Assembly (NCBI RefSeq): GCF_020782245.1
Contig: NZ_JAJGNP010000001.1
Span: forward strand, 310,001 to 374,000
DNA: 64,000 bases
Reading direction: 5' to 3'
DNA from: Sphingobium soli
GTDB lineage: Bacteria > Pseudomonadota > Alphaproteobacteria > Sphingomonadales > Sphingomonadaceae
Shown here: positions 32,907 to 41,565 of the stretch, in pieces
Layout of the letters: every line of letters starts with the position of its first letter
Position numbering within the stretch: position 1 is the stretch's first letter
Position numbers and translations under genes: made by a program
The notes under the pieces: generated by a model
Told to the model about the DNA's origin: nothing
The model's database searches: none
What the model saw: the letters and a program-made list of their open reading frames with translations, nothing else

Positions 32907-34910
32907 ATGGCGGATGGTGACATTCAGAACCAGCGATCGGATCAGCGCGGCATGATATGGCTTGCCGCGCTGCGTCGGGTCGTCCCGTGGCTGCTTATCG
33001 CGCTGCTCGTCGGCTCTTTGGGCACGTTGCTCTACACTGCCCGAACAGCATCGCGCGATCACGCGCAAGCGTTGGCGGAACAGCAACGCAGCTTCGAAAT
33101 CATCGCCCTTGCACGCGGGTTCGAAGCACGGATCGCCCGGGCGGAAGTGACGCTCGCCCGTTATGTCATCAGCCTTGAGCCTGATACGGGGCGTCTGTTT
33201 CAGGATCAATGGCGCAGCGCCAATAGCCAGCTCCGCGCGCTCTTCTACGCCACGCGCGGCGCGGATTGGCAGCGCGGCAATGTCGAGGCGTTGCAGCACG
33301 CCTTTGCCGAACGGGGCAAGCGACTGAGCGAGATCGGGCTGCGCACCACCTATGACCAGAAGATGACGGCGCTCGCCAAATTCCATGAGGCTGGCAAGAG
33401 CGAGGATTTACAACAGATATCCGATCTGCTTGCCCGGGTGATCGCTGCGGAAAATGCGCGATTGCGCGAACGCAGCCTCGCAGTGTCGCTGGCCGGCGAT
33501 CGCACGGAATGGATCGGAAAGACTTGGCGCCTGTTTGGCCTCGTCCTGCTGGTCTGCGTGTTGTTCGCCGCCTGGTTCGCCCATGTCGCCATTGCGGATC
33601 GACGCAATGCCAGGCGTCAGGCCGAACTGGAATCCGAACGGGCCGATTCGCTCGACGCGGCCGTGCGCGCCCGCACCGCCGAACTGTCCGCCGCCTATGA
33701 CCAATTGAAGCTGGAGGCAACCGAACGTGCGGCCGCCGAGGACAGCCTGCGCCAGATGCAGAAGATGGACGCCATTGGTCAGCTGACAGGCGGCATCGCC
33801 CATGATTTCAACAATATGCTGGCGGTCGTCGTGGGCGGTCTGGAACTGGCGCGGCGCAAGATGCGACTGAAGCCAGAGGAGGCGCTGCGCCATATCGACA
33901 ATGCGACGGAGGGCGCCAACCGTGCCGCCGCGCTGACCCGCCGCCTGCTGGCCTTCGCCCGGTCAGAGCCGCTGCTGCCCAGCGCCGTCGATCCAGACGT
34001 CCTGATCGCCGGGATGGCGGATCTCATCGATCGCACGATCGGCGATCAGATCACCGTCACCTTTCAGCATGAAGCGCAGGGCTGGCAGATTTTCGTCGAC
34101 CAGCATCAGATGGAAAATGCGATCCTGAACCTGTGTGTCAATGCCCGCGACGCCATGGAGGGGCGCGGGCGGCTGATCCTTGCCACCGCGCGCGCCACCC
34201 TGGCGCAGGGCGAGGTCGCCGAATGCGCAGCGGGCGATTATGTCCGCATGAGCGTGACGGACGATGGCTGCGGCATGACGCCCGAAATATTGGCGCGCGT
34301 GTTCGAACCCTTTTTCACGACGAAGCCCGTGGGCAAGGGCACGGGCCTAGGCCTCAGCCAGATATTCGGCCTGGTCCGCCAGAGCGAAGGCGATATTCGC
34401 ATCGAGTCCGAACCCGGAGGTGGCAGCACCGTGACCCTTTATCTGCCGCGCTGCATCACGGAAGCGGAACCGCTGGCCGAAGACAGCCTGTCGCTGTCCC
34501 GCGCACCGGTCGAGCACCCGCCCACCCGCATATTGGTGGTGGAGGATGATCCGCGCGTCCTGCGGCAAACGATGGCGGCGCTTAGCGAATTGGGGCATTT
34601 GCCGATCGCGTGCGATCACCCGGCAAAGGCCGCACGGTTGCTCGGCAACAACGGCGATGTCGGTCTGATCCTGAGCGATGTTCTGATGCCTGACATGACC
34701 GGGCCCGAAATGGTACGCGCGCTGCCGGCCGCCTTCCACCATTTGCCCATTCTGTTCGTCACCGGCTTTACTGGCGACGGCAATGATCAGGCGGATTTTG
34801 GCGGCCATCCCGTGCTGCGCAAGCCCTACACGCTCGCGGCCCTCGCCCAGGCCGTCGGCACGACGCTCAACGGATCGCGCCGCCCCGCAACAGCCGCGGC
34901 AGCAGAGTGA
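32907..34910 (+). CDS. Membrane hybrid sensor histidine kinase/response regulator
   Basis: A 667-residue kinase. Two transmembrane segments (about 27-45 and 209-229) enclose a periplasmic CHASE3-like helical domain of about 160 residues. A coiled coil (about 230-285) leads to HisKA with His299 in LTGGIAHDFNN, a HATPase domain (about 390-515, with NARDAMEGRG and GTGLGLSQIFGL), and a receiver domain with Asp591 (LILSDVLMPDMTG) and the Lys in LRKPYT. Architecture and core are like those of the soluble hybrid kinase at 26437, from which it differs in the sensor part. It follows spt by 111 bp and convergently overlaps the nucleotidyltransferase-like gene by 44 bases. No partner regulator is adjacent. 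Confidence 0.92.
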   Translation: MADGDIQNQRSDQRGMIWLAALRRVVPWLLIALLVGSLGTLLYTARTASRDHAQALAEQQRSFEIIALARGFEARIARAEVTLARYVISLEPDTGRLFQDQWRSANSQLRALFYATRGADWQRGNVEALQHAFAERGKRLSEIGLRTTYDQKMTALAKFHEAGKSEDLQQISDLLARVIAAENARLRERSLAVSLAGDRTEWIGKTWRLFGLVLLVCVLFAAWFAHVAIADRRNARRQAELESERADSLDAAVRARTAELSAAYDQLKLEATERAAAEDSLRQMQKMDAIGQLTGGIAHDFNNMLAVVVGGLELARRKMRLKPEEALRHIDNATEGANRAAALTRRLLAFARSEPLLPSAVDPDVLIAGMADLIDRTIGDQITVTFQHEAQGWQIFVDQHQMENAILNLCVNARDAMEGRGRLILATARATLAQGEVAECAAGDYVRMSVTDDGCGMTPEILARVFEPFFTTKPVGKGTGLGLSQIFGLVRQSEGDIRIESEPGGGSTVTLYLPRCITEAEPLAEDSLSLSRAPVEHPPTRILVVEDDPRVLRQTMAALSELGHLPIACDHPAKAARLLGNNGDVGLILSDVLMPDMTGPEMVRALPAAFHHLPILFVTGFTGDGNDQADFGGHPVLRKPYTLAALAQAVGTTLNGSRRPATAAAAE

Positions 34911-35790
34911 TCGCGCCCAGCAGCGGCCAGCGCCGCTGCCAGGGCCTGATCATGATCTGCGTGCCGGCGTGGCGATTGATCTTCCAAGCTAGATAGTCGA
35001 TGCCCCCGGCATAGGTGAAGCTCGCCTTGGCAAGCCGGATGACGGACAGGCGCTTGCCACGGCGCCGGAGCATGCGCCAATGCGCGGCGGCCTGCTCCGG
35101 TGACAAGGCGTTGGGCACCTCGCCCGCCTTCCCTGTCCCGCGCTGCTCGGCAATCTGCGTAAGGGCAGCGCGGCCGAACCGTTCATATCGATCGGGATCG
35201 ACATCGACGATCGACAACGACCGACCCTTTTTCTCAGCGCGTAGCTCGGCATTGTAAGTCAGGGTGAAACCGGTCTTCCAAATGTCCAGCACGCCAATAT
35301 CCGTGTCTGATGGCAGCATAGGCATGGTGAGCGCAAACAATGTCGGTGCAGCCTGCGCCACCGCCGCGATGGCGCGCTGCCGCGCCAGATCGTCCAAAGC
35401 CCAGAGCAGCCGCGCAGGCTGGGCAAAACGCGCCCACACCGATACATTGTCCGCGGCCGGGCTGTTCAGACGGGCAAAATCGGCTTCCGACAGCACGGCA
35501 TATTTGGCGATCAGGCCATTATGTTCGAATGGAAAGACGTTAGGCGGAACGAGCGCATTTGCGCGGCCGAGCCAGCTTTTCCCATAGGTCGCCCGATAGT
35601 CGGACACGATGAGATAGAAATCGAGCATCAGCCCATCGAGATTGGCCTCCCGCAGGCAGGAACCGTAAAAAAGGACGGCGCGGGCAGTGTCGGGATACCG
35701 GGCCGCCAGCGCGCCCGCCATGGCGGCAGCGCGCGGATCAGCCGGGGCGGCGAGTTCGGCCGTGACGAGGGAAAGAAGTTGGCTGGGCAT
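34867..35790 (-). CDS. Tam41-like nucleotidyltransferase (putative phosphatidate cytidylyltransferase)
   Basis: A 307-residue protein with a nucleotidyltransferase core at the N-terminus: FYGSCLRE (Gly43-Ser44) and LDFYLIVSD with Asp57. In place of the second acidic residue of the usual Dx[D/E] there is Tyr59. The following IAKYAVLSEADFARL and ARFAQPARLLW resemble the KYGV-S... and GRLQKPV stretches of mitochondrial Tam41, which makes CDP-diacylglycerol. Assignment is by eye and moderate. It lies close to the SPT/ACP genes but on the opposite strand, so it may form a CDP-activated lipid for phospholipid or sphingolipid head groups; that is inference. It convergently overlaps the hybrid kinase by 44 bases. 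Confidence 0.6.
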   Translation of the reverse strand: MPSQLLSLVTAELAAPADPRAAAMAGALAARYPDTARAVLFYGSCLREANLDGLMLDFYLIVSDYRATYGKSWLGRANALVPPNVFPFEHNGLIAKYAVLSEADFARLNSPAADNVSVWARFAQPARLLWALDDLARQRAIAAVAQAAPTLFALTMPMLPSDTDIGVLDIWKTGFTLTYNAELRAEKKGRSLSIVDVDPDRYERFGRAALTQIAEQRGTGKAGEVPNALSPEQAAAHWRMLRRRGKRLSVIRLAKASFTYAGGIDYLAWKINRHAGTQIMIRPWQRRWPLLGAITLLPRLLRGGAIR

Positions 35791-35956
35791 CGCGCACGGC
35801 CTAGACGATTATCCGGCGGGATGGAAAGTGGCTTCGAGCCACCCGCGGGTGCCGTCTGGCAGGAGGTGGCGGATGCCTCCTGCTTATCCTGCGCCGCGGG
35901 CGAACCGCCCCGCGCGGCCGCTCCCTGCGGATCGTAGGATGTGAGAGAGCCGGCAA

Positions 35957-36598
35957 TCAGACGCGCCGGAACAAGAGCGATATGTTGTTGGCCGGCATTT
36001 CGATCAGCTTTTCGAAAGCCAGACCCTGCGCCTTTGCCGCCACGATCACTTCATCCACCGCGCGCAGACCCCAACGCGGATCACGGCCTTTGAGCGACGC
36101 GTCAAAGGCAAGGTTGCTCGGCGCGGTTTCGACGCCGTCCTTTGTATAGGGACCATAAAGATAGAGCAGGCCGCCGGATGACAGCGTGCCCCCTGCCCCT
36201 TTCATCAGGCCAAGCGTGGCTTCCCATGGCGATATATGCACCATGTTGATGCACAGGATCGCTGCGGCCTCCATTGCAGGCCAGTCGCCGACGGCATCCA
36301 GGCGAACGGGCTGCCGGAGGTTTGGGAGGCCTGCCTCGGCCCGCCACGCAGCGATCGAGGCGAGCGCGGCTGGATCGGGATCGCTGGGTTGCCAGCCAAG
36401 AGTGGGGAAAGCCCCGGCGAAGTGGACGGCATGCTCGCCGCTGCCGCTCGCCACTTCCAGCACGAGCCCGCAGGTCGGCAGCGCATCGCGCAGTACCGCC
36501 ACGATGGCGTCACGGTTGCGTAAAGTGGCGGGAGCATGACGCTTATCCGCATCGCGGGCTCCGGAACCGGGTTCCCACGGTTCCGGCTCATTCGTCAT
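35957..36598 (-). CDS. DUF938 SAM-dependent methyltransferase-like protein
   Basis: A 213-residue protein of the DUF938 family. The SAM-binding region is recognisable in LVLEVASGSGEHAVHFAGAF (motif I) followed by WQPSDPDPAALASI. RHAPATLRNRDAI at the N-terminus and CINMVHISPWEAT are family hallmarks. The function is unknown; a methyltransferase of small molecules is likely. Its ATG overlaps the gcvPB stop by 4 bases, so it is co-translated with the glycine cleavage operon, perhaps by chance or because one-carbon supply links them. The 166 bp downstream hold no gene. Confidence 0.85.
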   Translation of the reverse strand: MTNEPEPWEPGSGARDADKRHAPATLRNRDAIVAVLRDALPTCGLVLEVASGSGEHAVHFAGAFPTLGWQPSDPDPAALASIAAWRAEAGLPNLRQPVRLDAVGDWPAMEAAAILCINMVHISPWEATLGLMKGAGGTLSSGGLLYLYGPYTKDGVETAPSNLAFDASLKGRDPRWGLRAVDEVIVAAKAQGLAFEKLIEMPANNISLLFRRV

Positions 36599-38169
36599 TC
36601 GGCTGCTTCCGCCAGGTCCGGATCAATCCAGCTCAACACCGGCTTACGAGCAGCCAGCGTCTCGTCCAGGCGCCGGCGCGGCGCATGATAGGGTGCACCC
36701 TTCAGCGCCTCGTCCCCCGCCTTCGCCCGCTCGGCCAGGCTGCGCAGCGCCAGGATGAACTGGTCGAGGGCCGCCTTGCTTTCGGTTTCGGTGGGTTCGA
36801 CCAGCATCGCGCCATGGACGACCAGAGGGAAATACATGGTCATCGGGTGGAAGCCTTCGTCGATCAGCCCCTTGGCGATGTCGAGCGTGGTGAAGCCTTC
36901 GGCCAACCCCTTGTCGCTGAACAGAGCCTCATGCATGCACGGGCCGCTTGCCCCGAAAGGCGCGTCGAGCACATCGTCGAGGCTGCGCAGCACATAATTG
37001 GCGTTGAGGACCGCGTCTTCCGCCACCTGCCGCAGCCCGTCCGCGCCGTGGGACAGGATATAGGCGAGCGCGCGGGTGAACATGCCCATCTGGCCATGGA
37101 AGGCGGACATGCGGCCAAAGCTCTGTGGCATTTCCGCGCCGACATTCTCCTCCTCGATCAGGTGGATCGATCCGTCCTCCATCCGAGCGGTGTAGGGGAG
37201 CGGGCCGAAGGGCGCGAGCGCTTCGGACAGGACCACCGGACCCGAGCCGGGACCGCCACCGCCATGGGGCGTGGAAAATGTCTTGTGCAGGTTGATGTGC
37301 ATCGCGTCCACGCCCAGGTCGCCGGGGCGGACGCGGCCGACGATGGCGTTGAAGTTTGCGCCGTCGCAATAGACGAAGGCGCCGGCGGCATGGACCGCGT
37401 CGGAAATCACCTTCATGTCGCGCTCGAACAGGCCGCAGGTGTTGGGGTTGGTGATCATCACCGCCGCAACATCGGGACCGAGCCGTGCTTTCAATGCCTC
37501 AAGGTCGACGCGGCCATCTGGAGTCGCGGGGATATCTTCCACCTTGTAGCCGCAGAAGGCGGCGGTGGCCGGGTTGGTGCCATGGGCGCTTTCGGGCACA
37601 AGCACCACCTGCCGTGCATCGCCGCGTGCTTCGAGCGCCGCGCGGATGCAGAGCAGGCCGCACAGTTCGCCATGCGCGCCGGCCTTGGGCGTCATGGCGA
37701 CGCCATGCATGCCCGTCAGCTTGATGAGCCAGACAGCGAGTTCATTGATGACGCCAAGCGCGCCCTGAACGGTCGATTGCGGCTGGAGCGGGTGGATATC
37801 GGCGAAACCGGGCATCCGCGCGACCTTTTCATTGAGGCGCGGGTTGTGCTTCATCGTGCAGGAGCCAAGCGGGAACAGGCCCAGGTCGATGGCGTAATTC
37901 TGTCGGCTAAGGCGCGTATAGTGGCGCACCGTTTCCTGTTCGGACAAGCCCGGCAGTCCGATCGCGTCGGTGCGGGCGAGGTTGCCAAGACGGCTGTCGA
38001 CCGCTGGTGAGACAGCGAAGTCGACACCTGTCGTGTCGGTCGAGCCGATCTCGAAGATCAGCTTTTCCTCCAGCATCAGGGCGCGGTTTCCGGTGGCGGT
38101 GGCGGGGGCCATATGGGCTTCCTCGACGGGCGTGGGGGCGGTTGGGCGGCCTTCCTTGAGCATCGTCAT
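36595..38169 (-). CDS. gcvPB: Glycine dehydrogenase (decarboxylating) subunit 2
   Basis: The PLP-bearing half of the split P-protein, which decarboxylates glycine and passes the aminomethyl group to the lipoyl arm of GcvH. The 524-residue product has the PLP lysine in [18 protein letters not shown] and other conserved blocks such as [16 protein letters not shown] and [18 protein letters not shown] [15 protein letters not shown]. With GcvPA it makes the heterotetrameric enzyme found in alphaproteobacteria and Gram-positives, in place of the fused GcvP of enterics. It overlaps gcvPA and the DUF938 gene by 4 bases each. Confidence 0.96.
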   Translation of the reverse strand: MTMLKEGRPTAPTPVEEAHMAPATATGNRALMLEEKLIFEIGSTDTTGVDFAVSPAVDSRLGNLARTDAIGLPGLSEQETVRHYTRLSRQNYAIDLGLFPLGSCTMKHNPRLNEKVARMPGFADIHPLQPQSTVQGALGVINELAVWLIKLTGMHGVAMTPKAGAHGELCGLLCIRAALEARGDARQVVLVPESAHGTNPATAAFCGYKVEDIPATPDGRVDLEALKARLGPDVAAVMITNPNTCGLFERDMKVISDAVHAAGAFVYCDGANFNAIVGRVRPGDLGVDAMHINLHKTFSTPHGGGGPGSGPVVLSEALAPFGPLPYTARMEDGSIHLIEEENVGAEMPQSFGRMSAFHGQMGMFTRALAYILSHGADGLRQVAEDAVLNANYVLRSLDDVLDAPFGASGPCMHEALFSDKGLAEGFTTLDIAKGLIDEGFHPMTMYFPLVVHGAMLVEPTETESKAALDQFILALRSLAERAKAGDEALKGAPYHAPRRRLDETLAARKPVLSWIDPDLAEAAE

Positions 38170-39530
38170 GCCAGTTCCTCCGTGAGCGCAGCGGCAAAGG
38201 CTTCGATGTCCTCGGCCGTGACGGTTTCAGTGACGGCGACGACCAGCCCCTGCCCAAGCTGCGGCGCGTGGGGGAAGAGGCGGCCGAGCGAGACGCCGCC
38301 CAGCACGCCCTTGTCGGCCAGCGAACGGGTCACGTCGCGCGCGTCCTTCGACAGGACCAGCGTAAATTCGTTGAAGAATGCATCGTTGACCAGGGTCACG
38401 CCCGGCACATTCGCCAAACGATTGGCCGCCTGAACCGCAAGCGCGTGGTTGAGCGTGGCCAAGTCGCGCAGCCCCTTTTCGCCCAGCAATGTCATATGGA
38501 TGCTGAACGCCAGCGCACACAGGCCTGAGTTGGTGCAGATGTTTGACGTCGCCTTTTCGCGACGGATATGCTGTTCGCGGGTGGAAAGCGTCAGCACGAA
38601 GCCGCGCTTCCCCGCAGCGTCCACCGTTTCGCCGCACAGGCGTCCCGGCATCTGGCGCACATATTTCTGCTTGCACGCGAACAGGCCGAGATAGGGGCCG
38701 CCAAATTGCAGGCCGACGCCGATCGACTGGCCTTCGCCCACGACGATGTCCGCCCCCATGGCGCCGGGCGACTTGATCGCGCCGAGCGCAACGGGTTCCG
38801 TCACTACCGCGACCAGCAGCGCGCCAACGGCATGCGCGGCGTCCGCCAACGCAGTAAGGTCTTCAATTCGACCGAGAATATCGGGATATTGGACAACAAC
38901 GCAGCTTGTGTCCTTGTCGATCGCCGCGATCAGCTTCTGGCTGTCGGTTTTGCTGTCGAGTTCAGGCGTTTCATAGGCCAGATCGTCGCCAGTGAACTTG
39001 GCCATCGTCTGCGCGACCGAGACATAATGGGGGTGGAGCCCCGACGAAAGCAGCGCCTTGCCCCGCTTGGTGATACGCCGCGCCATGACGATCGCTTCCC
39101 AGCAGGCAGTCGATCCATCATACATGGACGCATTGGCGACGTCGCAGCCCAGCAGCCGCGCGACCTGCGTCTGGAATTCGAACAACACCTGGAGCGTGCC
39201 CTGCGCGATTTCCGGCTGATAAGGCGTATAGGCAGTCAGGAACTCGCCGCGCTGGATCAGATGATCGACGCTGGCGGGCACATGATGCTTGTACGCGCCC
39301 GCACCCAGAAAGAAGGGCGCTTCCCCTGCTGACAGATTTTTCCGGGCCAGCGCGGCCATGTGCCGCTCGACCGCCATTTCGCTGGCATGATCGGGCAGAT
39401 CAGGGATCGTTCCGGCCAACCGAGCTTCGGCGGGCACATCGACAAACAGGTCGTCAATCGAAGTGACGCCAATCGTCGCCAGCATCGCCTGCCGGTCGCT
39501 GTCGGTAAGGGGTAGGTAGCGCAATTTCAT
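38166..39530 (-). CDS. gcvPA: Glycine dehydrogenase (decarboxylating) subunit 1
   Basis: The 454-residue partner half of the split P-protein. It retains the fold of the PLP enzymes but lacks the PLP lysine, which is in GcvPB. Conserved blocks are [19 protein letters not shown] at the N-terminus ([16 protein letters not shown]), [33 protein letters not shown] and [20 protein letters not shown] and TGGAGA lie before the ATG; the former comes from the end of a palindromic repeat that fills the gap to gcvH. Its stop overlaps the gcvPB start by 4 bases. Confidence 0.96.
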   Translation of the reverse strand: MKLRYLPLTDSDRQAMLATIGVTSIDDLFVDVPAEARLAGTIPDLPDHASEMAVERHMAALARKNLSAGEAPFFLGAGAYKHHVPASVDHLIQRGEFLTAYTPYQPEIAQGTLQVLFEFQTQVARLLGCDVANASMYDGSTACWEAIVMARRITKRGKALLSSGLHPHYVSVAQTMAKFTGDDLAYETPELDSKTDSQKLIAAIDKDTSCVVVQYPDILGRIEDLTALADAAHAVGALLVAVVTEPVALGAIKSPGAMGADIVVGEGQSIGVGLQFGGPYLGLFACKQKYVRQMPGRLCGETVDAAGKRGFVLTLSTREQHIRREKATSNICTNSGLCALAFSIHMTLLGEKGLRDLATLNHALAVQAANRLANVPGVTLVNDAFFNEFTLVLSKDARDVTRSLADKGVLGGVSLGRLFPHAPQLGQGLVVAVTETVTAEDIEAFAAALTEELA

Positions 39531-39538
39531 TCTCCACT

Positions 39539-39669
39539 CCCCTCCCAGTCAGGGAGGGGCCGGGGGTGGGTGCGATTGCCCGGCAATCGCTGGCAATGCC
39601 TGTAAGGTCAGGTCGCAAGGCTTGCCTCGCTTGCCACCCACCCCTTCCCCCTCCCTGACTGGGAGGGGC
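39539..39669. repeat. Palindromic intergenic repeat between gcvH and gcvPA
   Basis: A 131-bp element with terminal inverted repeats of about 34 bases (39539-39572 and 39635-39669). Each arm contains the smaller palindrome CCCTCCC-agtca-GGGAGGG. The element fills almost the whole gcvH-gcvPA gap and could form a long mRNA hairpin that separates expression of the two parts of the operon. Its left end provides the GGAGGGGAG sequence just upstream of gcvPA. It is unrelated in sequence to the repeats at 10053 and 31409. Confidence 0.8.
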
Positions 39670-39680
39670 TTATCCAGGCA

Positions 39681-40052
39681 TCAAAGGCTGGCCACGAACT
39701 TCTTGTAGGCGGCTTCGTTCATCAGGCCTTCCAGTTCGCTGGCGTCGGTCAGCCGCAGCTTGAAGAACCAGCCATCTTCTTCGGCGTCGCTGTTGACCAG
39801 CGCAGGCTCGTCTTCCAGCGCGCTGTTGGTTTCGACAACTTCGCCGGAGATCGGCGCATAGACGTCGGACGCGGCCTTGACCGATTCGACGACGGCGGCA
39901 TCATCGCCCTTTTCGAAGGTCGTGCCTTCGGCTGGCAGTTCGACGAAAACGATGTCGCCCAGCTGTTCTTGCGCATAGTCGGTGATGCCGACCGTGGCGA
40001 TGTCGCCTTCGACATCGATCCATTCATGTTCGTCGGTGAAATAACGGCTCAT
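39681..40052 (-). CDS. gcvH: Glycine cleavage system H protein
   Basis: The 123-residue lipoyl carrier shuttles the aminomethyl group between the P, T and L proteins. The lipoylated lysine is Lys59 in [13 protein letters not shown], and [30 protein letters not shown] are conserved H-protein blocks. The start at 40052 ([11 protein letters not shown]) is the standard N-terminus; an ATG two codons earlier is also possible with GAAGGGGAAC upstream. It lies 31 bases after gcvT and is followed by the palindromic repeat and gcvPA. The L protein (lpd) is not in this operon, as usual. Confidence 0.96.
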   Translation of the reverse strand: MSRYFTDEHEWIDVEGDIATVGITDYAQEQLGDIVFVELPAEGTTFEKGDDAAVVESVKAASDVYAPISGEVVETNSALEDEPALVNSDAEEDGWFFKLRLTDASELEGLMNEAAYKKFVASL

Positions 40053-40083
40053 ATGCATGTTCCCCTTCGCAAAGATGATGAAA

Positions 40084-41235
40084 TCAGGGCTTGCGGCGAT
40101 ACCGATGCGGAACGAACGGCATCGGCGCGACCACAGCGGCAATACGCTTGCCGCGCACATCTATTTCCAAAGCCGTGTCGATCGCCGAATAAGGTGTGCT
40201 AACCCAGCCCATGGCGATCGGCGCGCCAAGCGTCGGGGCAAAGCCGCCCGATGTGACTTCACCGACCTCGACCGATCCGGCGAAGATCTTGGCGCCTTCA
40301 CGCGCGGGCCGACGCCCCTCGACCCGCAACCCGACCCGGCGCGCACCCGGCCCATCGGCCAGTTCCTTCATCACGCGTGCATGGCCGATAAAGCCGCCTT
40401 CCTCACGCCGGCGCTTCTGGATGGCAAAGCCCAGGTCCGCTGCGATGGTGCTGACGGCGTGCGTCAGATCATGACCGTAGAGCGGCAATCCCGCCTCCAG
40501 CCGCAGTGAATCACGCGCGCCTAGACCGATCGGCTTCACCTGCGGCAGCGCGCAGAGCGCGTCGGCCAACAGCCTCGCATCATCGCCCGGCAGGCTGATT
40601 TCAAAACCGTCCTCGCCAGTATAGCCCGACCGGCTGATCCACAGCGACACGCCGCGCCAGGTGAACAGGCCCGATTGCATGAACAGCAGATCGGCCGTTT
40701 CCGGGATCAGGCTGGCCAGCGCAGCGCCGGCTTCAGGCCCCTGAAGCGCCAGCAGGGCCTGCTCATCCATATGGTTCATGGTGACTTCGTCAGGGAGATG
40801 CTCGATCATCCAGCCAATATCGTCATATTTGGTCGCGCCATTGACGACCATGTAGATGTCTGCCCCGTCGAACGCGCCGTCACCCAGGCGCGACACCATC
40901 AGGTCGTCCAATATGCCGCCTTCGTCGTCCAGCAGCATCGAATAACGCTGGCGAAAGGGCTTCAATCCCCTGATGTCGCTGGGGAGCAGATGCTCCAGCG
41001 CGGCGTCGACGCCGTCGCCCGTAAAGGTCAACTGGCCCATGTGGCTGACATCGAACAGGCCGGCATGTTCGCGGGTCCAGCCATGTTCGGCCATGATGCC
41101 TTCATATTGGATCGGCATGTGGTAGCCGGCAAAGCCGACCATGCGCGCGCCCCTGTCGCGATGCCAGGCATCGAGCGGCAATGTCTGCAACGGCAGCTCT
41201 TCTTCGATATGGGTGACGTCGTCAGTGCCGGACAT
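40084..41235 (-). CDS. gcvT: Glycine cleavage system T protein (aminomethyltransferase)
   Basis: The 383-residue enzyme transfers the methylene group from the H-protein arm to tetrahydrofolate and releases ammonia. [16 protein letters not shown] near the N-terminus, the LFDVSHMGQ block and the [13 protein letters not shown] block are typical; the C-terminal GCV_T_C domain covers about 285-375. The start at 41235 has GGAGG upstream; the open frame further upstream runs into the riboswitch. It is the first gene of the gcvT-H-PA-PB operon, 70 bases after a tandem glycine riboswitch, so its expression should rise with glycine. Confidence 0.96.
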   Translation of the reverse strand: MSGTDDVTHIEEELPLQTLPLDAWHRDRGARMVGFAGYHMPIQYEGIMAEHGWTREHAGLFDVSHMGQLTFTGDGVDAALEHLLPSDIRGLKPFRQRYSMLLDDEGGILDDLMVSRLGDGAFDGADIYMVVNGATKYDDIGWMIEHLPDEVTMNHMDEQALLALQGPEAGAALASLIPETADLLFMQSGLFTWRGVSLWISRSGYTGEDGFEISLPGDDARLLADALCALPQVKPIGLGARDSLRLEAGLPLYGHDLTHAVSTIAADLGFAIQKRRREEGGFIGHARVMKELADGPGARRVGLRVEGRRPAREGAKIFAGSVEVGEVTSGGFAPTLGAPIAMGWVSTPYSAIDTALEIDVRGKRIAAVVAPMPFVPHRYRRKP

Positions 41236-41304
41236 GGATGCGGCCTCCGTGCATGAGGATATGGCGACAGCGTCATCCTGCCTGATCGGCCGGATTGCTG
41301 CCAC

Positions 41305-41505
41305 CCCCTCTGTCACGGAACCTGAGAGCTTTGACCAGCGGCCTTGTGGCCGACCAGCTTACCCCTTCGGTGGGACGGGCGAGAAGCGCGTCCGCTTTCC
41401 AGAGTGCCTTGCGCACGATGCGGTCCTTTGGCCTGAGAGATTCCGGGGCGGTTGCTCCTTCGGCGACGGGCTGTGCCTCAAAGGCCGCCCATGCTCTCCC
41501 GCATC
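41305..41505 (-). promoter_or_regulatory. Tandem glycine riboswitch
   Basis: On the minus strand two aptamers are seen in a row. Aptamer I (about 41502-41420) has GGGAGAG, the core CCGAAGGAGCAACC and CTCTCAGG. Aptamer II (about 41405-41307) has ACTCTGGAAAGCG, the core ACCGAAGGGGTAAGC and GCTCTCAGG, ending in GACAGAGG. These are the known conserved elements of the type I glycine riboswitch. The linker is short. It lies in the 5' leader of gcvT, where glycine binding turns on the cleavage operon. Confidence 0.93.
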
Positions 41506-41565
41506 ATGCCCGGCGGACGAATCCGCCGGAGACAAACAGCGCATTGCGACAAAGGACGGGGCGCG

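Noticed and set aside
36274..38010. 578-codon open frame on the plus strand
   Set aside because: It is a shadow of gcvPB on the opposite strand without recognisable protein features.
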